7,514 nucleotides of DNA from contig JBHHYR010000195.1 in assembly GCA_046757585.1 (NCBI GenBank), positions 1 to 7,514 on the forward strand, read 5' to 3'. Positions within the stretch are counted from its first letter, which is position 1. Each line of letters begins with the position of its first letter. The translations under genes were made by a program, and so were the position numbers. Shown piece by piece: positions 6,600-7,514 of this stretch. This stretch comes from JBHHYR01 sp046757585 (GTDB lineage: Bacteria; Desulfobacterota; Binatia; HRBIN30). The notes below the pieces were generated by a model. That model searched no databases. It was given only the letters and a program-made list of their open reading frames with translations, and had not been told where the DNA came from.

Positions 6600-6710
6600 A
6601 TGAGAAGCGAGGCAACCGGGGCCGCTCCGCGCAGGCCTATGGCCATCACCTTCCTGGCGGTGGTCGTGATTGTCATAGGGCTTCGTTGCCTGCGCCCGTA
6701 TCCGGGATAG
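6600..6710 (+). CDS. Small single-span membrane protein (36 residues)
   Basis: A short ORF (MRSEATGAAPRRP, then MAITFLAVVVIVIGL, then RCLRPYPG) with one strongly hydrophobic segment at residues 14-28, flanked by RR before and R-C-L-R after it. It is preceded by AGGGGAG at 6586-6592, 7 bases before the ATG, a good ribosome site. Its stop (6708-6710) is three bases before the ATG of the molybdoenzyme alpha subunit, which itself has only a weak Shine-Dalgarno, so translational coupling is likely. The same frame is open upstream to ATG 6456, but that extension has no ribosome site and is not hydrophobic. I do not recognise a family. A role in anchoring or assembling the neighbouring exported enzyme is inference from position; it could also be only a leader ORF. 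Confidence 0.6.
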   Translation: MRSEATGAAPRRPMAITFLAVVVIVIGLRCLRPYPG

Positions 6711-6713
6711 CAA

Positions 6714-7514
6714 ATGAGCAAGCAGAAAGAGCCCGCCTGGGTGCCAACGGTATCGCGGCGCGGTTTCCTGAAGGGAGCGGCGGCCTTGACACTGTCGCTG
6801 CGGGGGCTTCGCCTCGTCTCGCCGGCCGCCGCGGCGGCCGAACGGCCGGCGAACGGGGCATCCACCTACGGTGGTTGGGAGGATCTCTACAGGGAGAAGT
6901 GGAGCTGGGACAAGGTCGTGCGAGGCGCGCACCTGTGGGCCAACTGCGCCTCGGCGTGTAGCTGGGACGTGTACATCAAGGAGGGCGTCGTGTGGCGCGA
7001 AGAGCAGGCGGCGGTGTACACGCAAACCAACGCGCGCCTTCCGGACTTCAACCCCCGCGGCTGCCAGAAAGGGGCATGCTACAGTGAGCTGATGTCGCGT
7101 CCCTCGAGGCTCAAGTATCCGCTCCGGCGGGTGGGTCCTCGAGGATCGGGAAAGTGGCGCAAAGCGTCCTGGGATGATGTGCTGACCGAGATCTCCGACC
7201 GTGTGATTGACGTCTGCCTGGAGGACGGTCCCCAGGGCATCGCCTGGGACTTCGGCAACATGGACTTCGGTCCCAGCGCCGCCGCGCAAATGCGGCTCTT
7301 CATGCTTCTCGGCGTGCCACTGATGGACTCGCTTGCCGGCACGGGAGATTTTCCGATCGGCGCGGCGCAGACATGGGGATTCGGGGCTGTGGACGGATCG
7401 GCGGATGACTGGTTTCACTCCGACTTCATCGTGATCTGGAGCATGAACCCCGTGTATACGCGTATCCCGGAGGCACATTTCCTGTGGGAGGCACGCTACC
7501 GGGGTGCCGCCGTC
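6714..7514 (+). CDS. Tat-exported type II DMSO reductase-family molybdoenzyme, alpha subunit (partial)
   Basis: The first 267 residues of a molybdenum bis-MGD catalytic subunit; the frame stays open to the window edge. A Tat signal SRRGFLKG (14-21) and an Ala-rich tail (PAAAAA, 37-42) show export to the periplasm after folding. H73, C78, C82 and C117 are the FS0 iron-sulfur ligands; His as first ligand and the block PDFNPRGCQKGACYS mark the type II group (NarG/Nxr, SerA, ClrA, DdhA, EbdA relatives). The segment GDFPIGAAQTWGFG aligns with NarG YCDLPPSSPQTWGEQ, making D212 the probable Asp ligand of molybdenum (E. coli NarG D222). IPEAHFLWEARYRG matches the NarG TPDAHFFTEVRYKG region. Family members reduce nitrate, selenate or (per)chlorate, or oxidise nitrite, dimethyl sulfide, ethylbenzene or sterol side chains; the substrate cannot be read here. 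Beta (Fe-S), gamma (heme b) and chaperone genes would be expected downstream. Confidence 0.9.
   Translation, partial: MSKQKEPAWVPTVSRRGFLKGAAALTLSLRGLRLVSPAAAAAERPANGASTYGGWEDLYREKWSWDKVVRGAHLWANCASACSWDVYIKEGVVWREEQAAVYTQTNARLPDFNPRGCQKGACYSELMSRPSRLKYPLRRVGPRGSGKWRKASWDDVLTEISDRVIDVCLEDGPQGIAWDFGNMDFGPSAAAQMRLFMLLGVPLMDSLAGTGDFPIGAAQTWGFGAVDGSADDWFHSDFIVIWSMNPVYTRIPEAHFLWEARYRGAAV

Noticed and set aside
6447..7478. Long minus-strand ORF (343 codons) opposite the molybdoenzyme
   Set aside because: The plus strand encodes unmistakable Tat, FS0 and molybdopterin-domain motifs; the minus frame has no recognisable domain.

Overview
The window is GC-rich DNA from a Gram-negative bacterium. The LptE-type lipoprotein shows an LPS-bearing outer membrane. 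The order leuS end, lptE, rpsT, murJ resembles the leuS-lptE-holA-rpsT-murJ neighbourhood I recall from Geobacter-type deltaproteobacteria. An uncultivated deltaproteobacterium-like lineage (Desulfobacterota, Binatota or similar) is my best guess, but it is inference only.

Layout. 1-312 is the 3' end of leuS (+). 315-899 is lptE (+), three bases downstream. 900-1115 has no gene. holA, expected here, is absent. Instead there is a 165-bp element (953-1117) with 25-bp imperfect terminal inverted repeats, whose right end runs into the stop codon of rpsT. rpsT (1116-1388, -) starts with TTG behind a strong ribosome binding site, and diverges from murJ (+, 1494-3146). mazG (3172-3957, -) converges on murJ. 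Upstream of mazG on the minus strand lie a secreted beta-propeller-like protein of unknown function (4078-5661) and a small GFA-family zinc protein (5710-6129), possibly co-transcribed. A gene-free stretch of about 470 bp (6130-6599) separates this block from a rightward unit: a 36-residue single-span membrane protein (6600-6710), then, three bases later, the N-terminal 267 residues of a Tat-exported type II DMSO-reductase-family molybdoenzyme alpha subunit (6714 to the window edge).

How it fits together. The left half is housekeeping: translation (LeuS, S20), cell envelope (LptE delivers LPS, MurJ flips lipid II) and nucleotide-pool cleaning (MazG). The right half looks accessory: a secreted propeller, a GFA protein, and the start of a periplasmic molybdenum respiratory or hydroxylating enzyme whose beta, gamma and chaperone genes would lie beyond the window. 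The points most worth a second look are the inverted-repeat element in place of holA, the tiny membrane protein coupled to the molybdoenzyme, and the identity of that enzyme.
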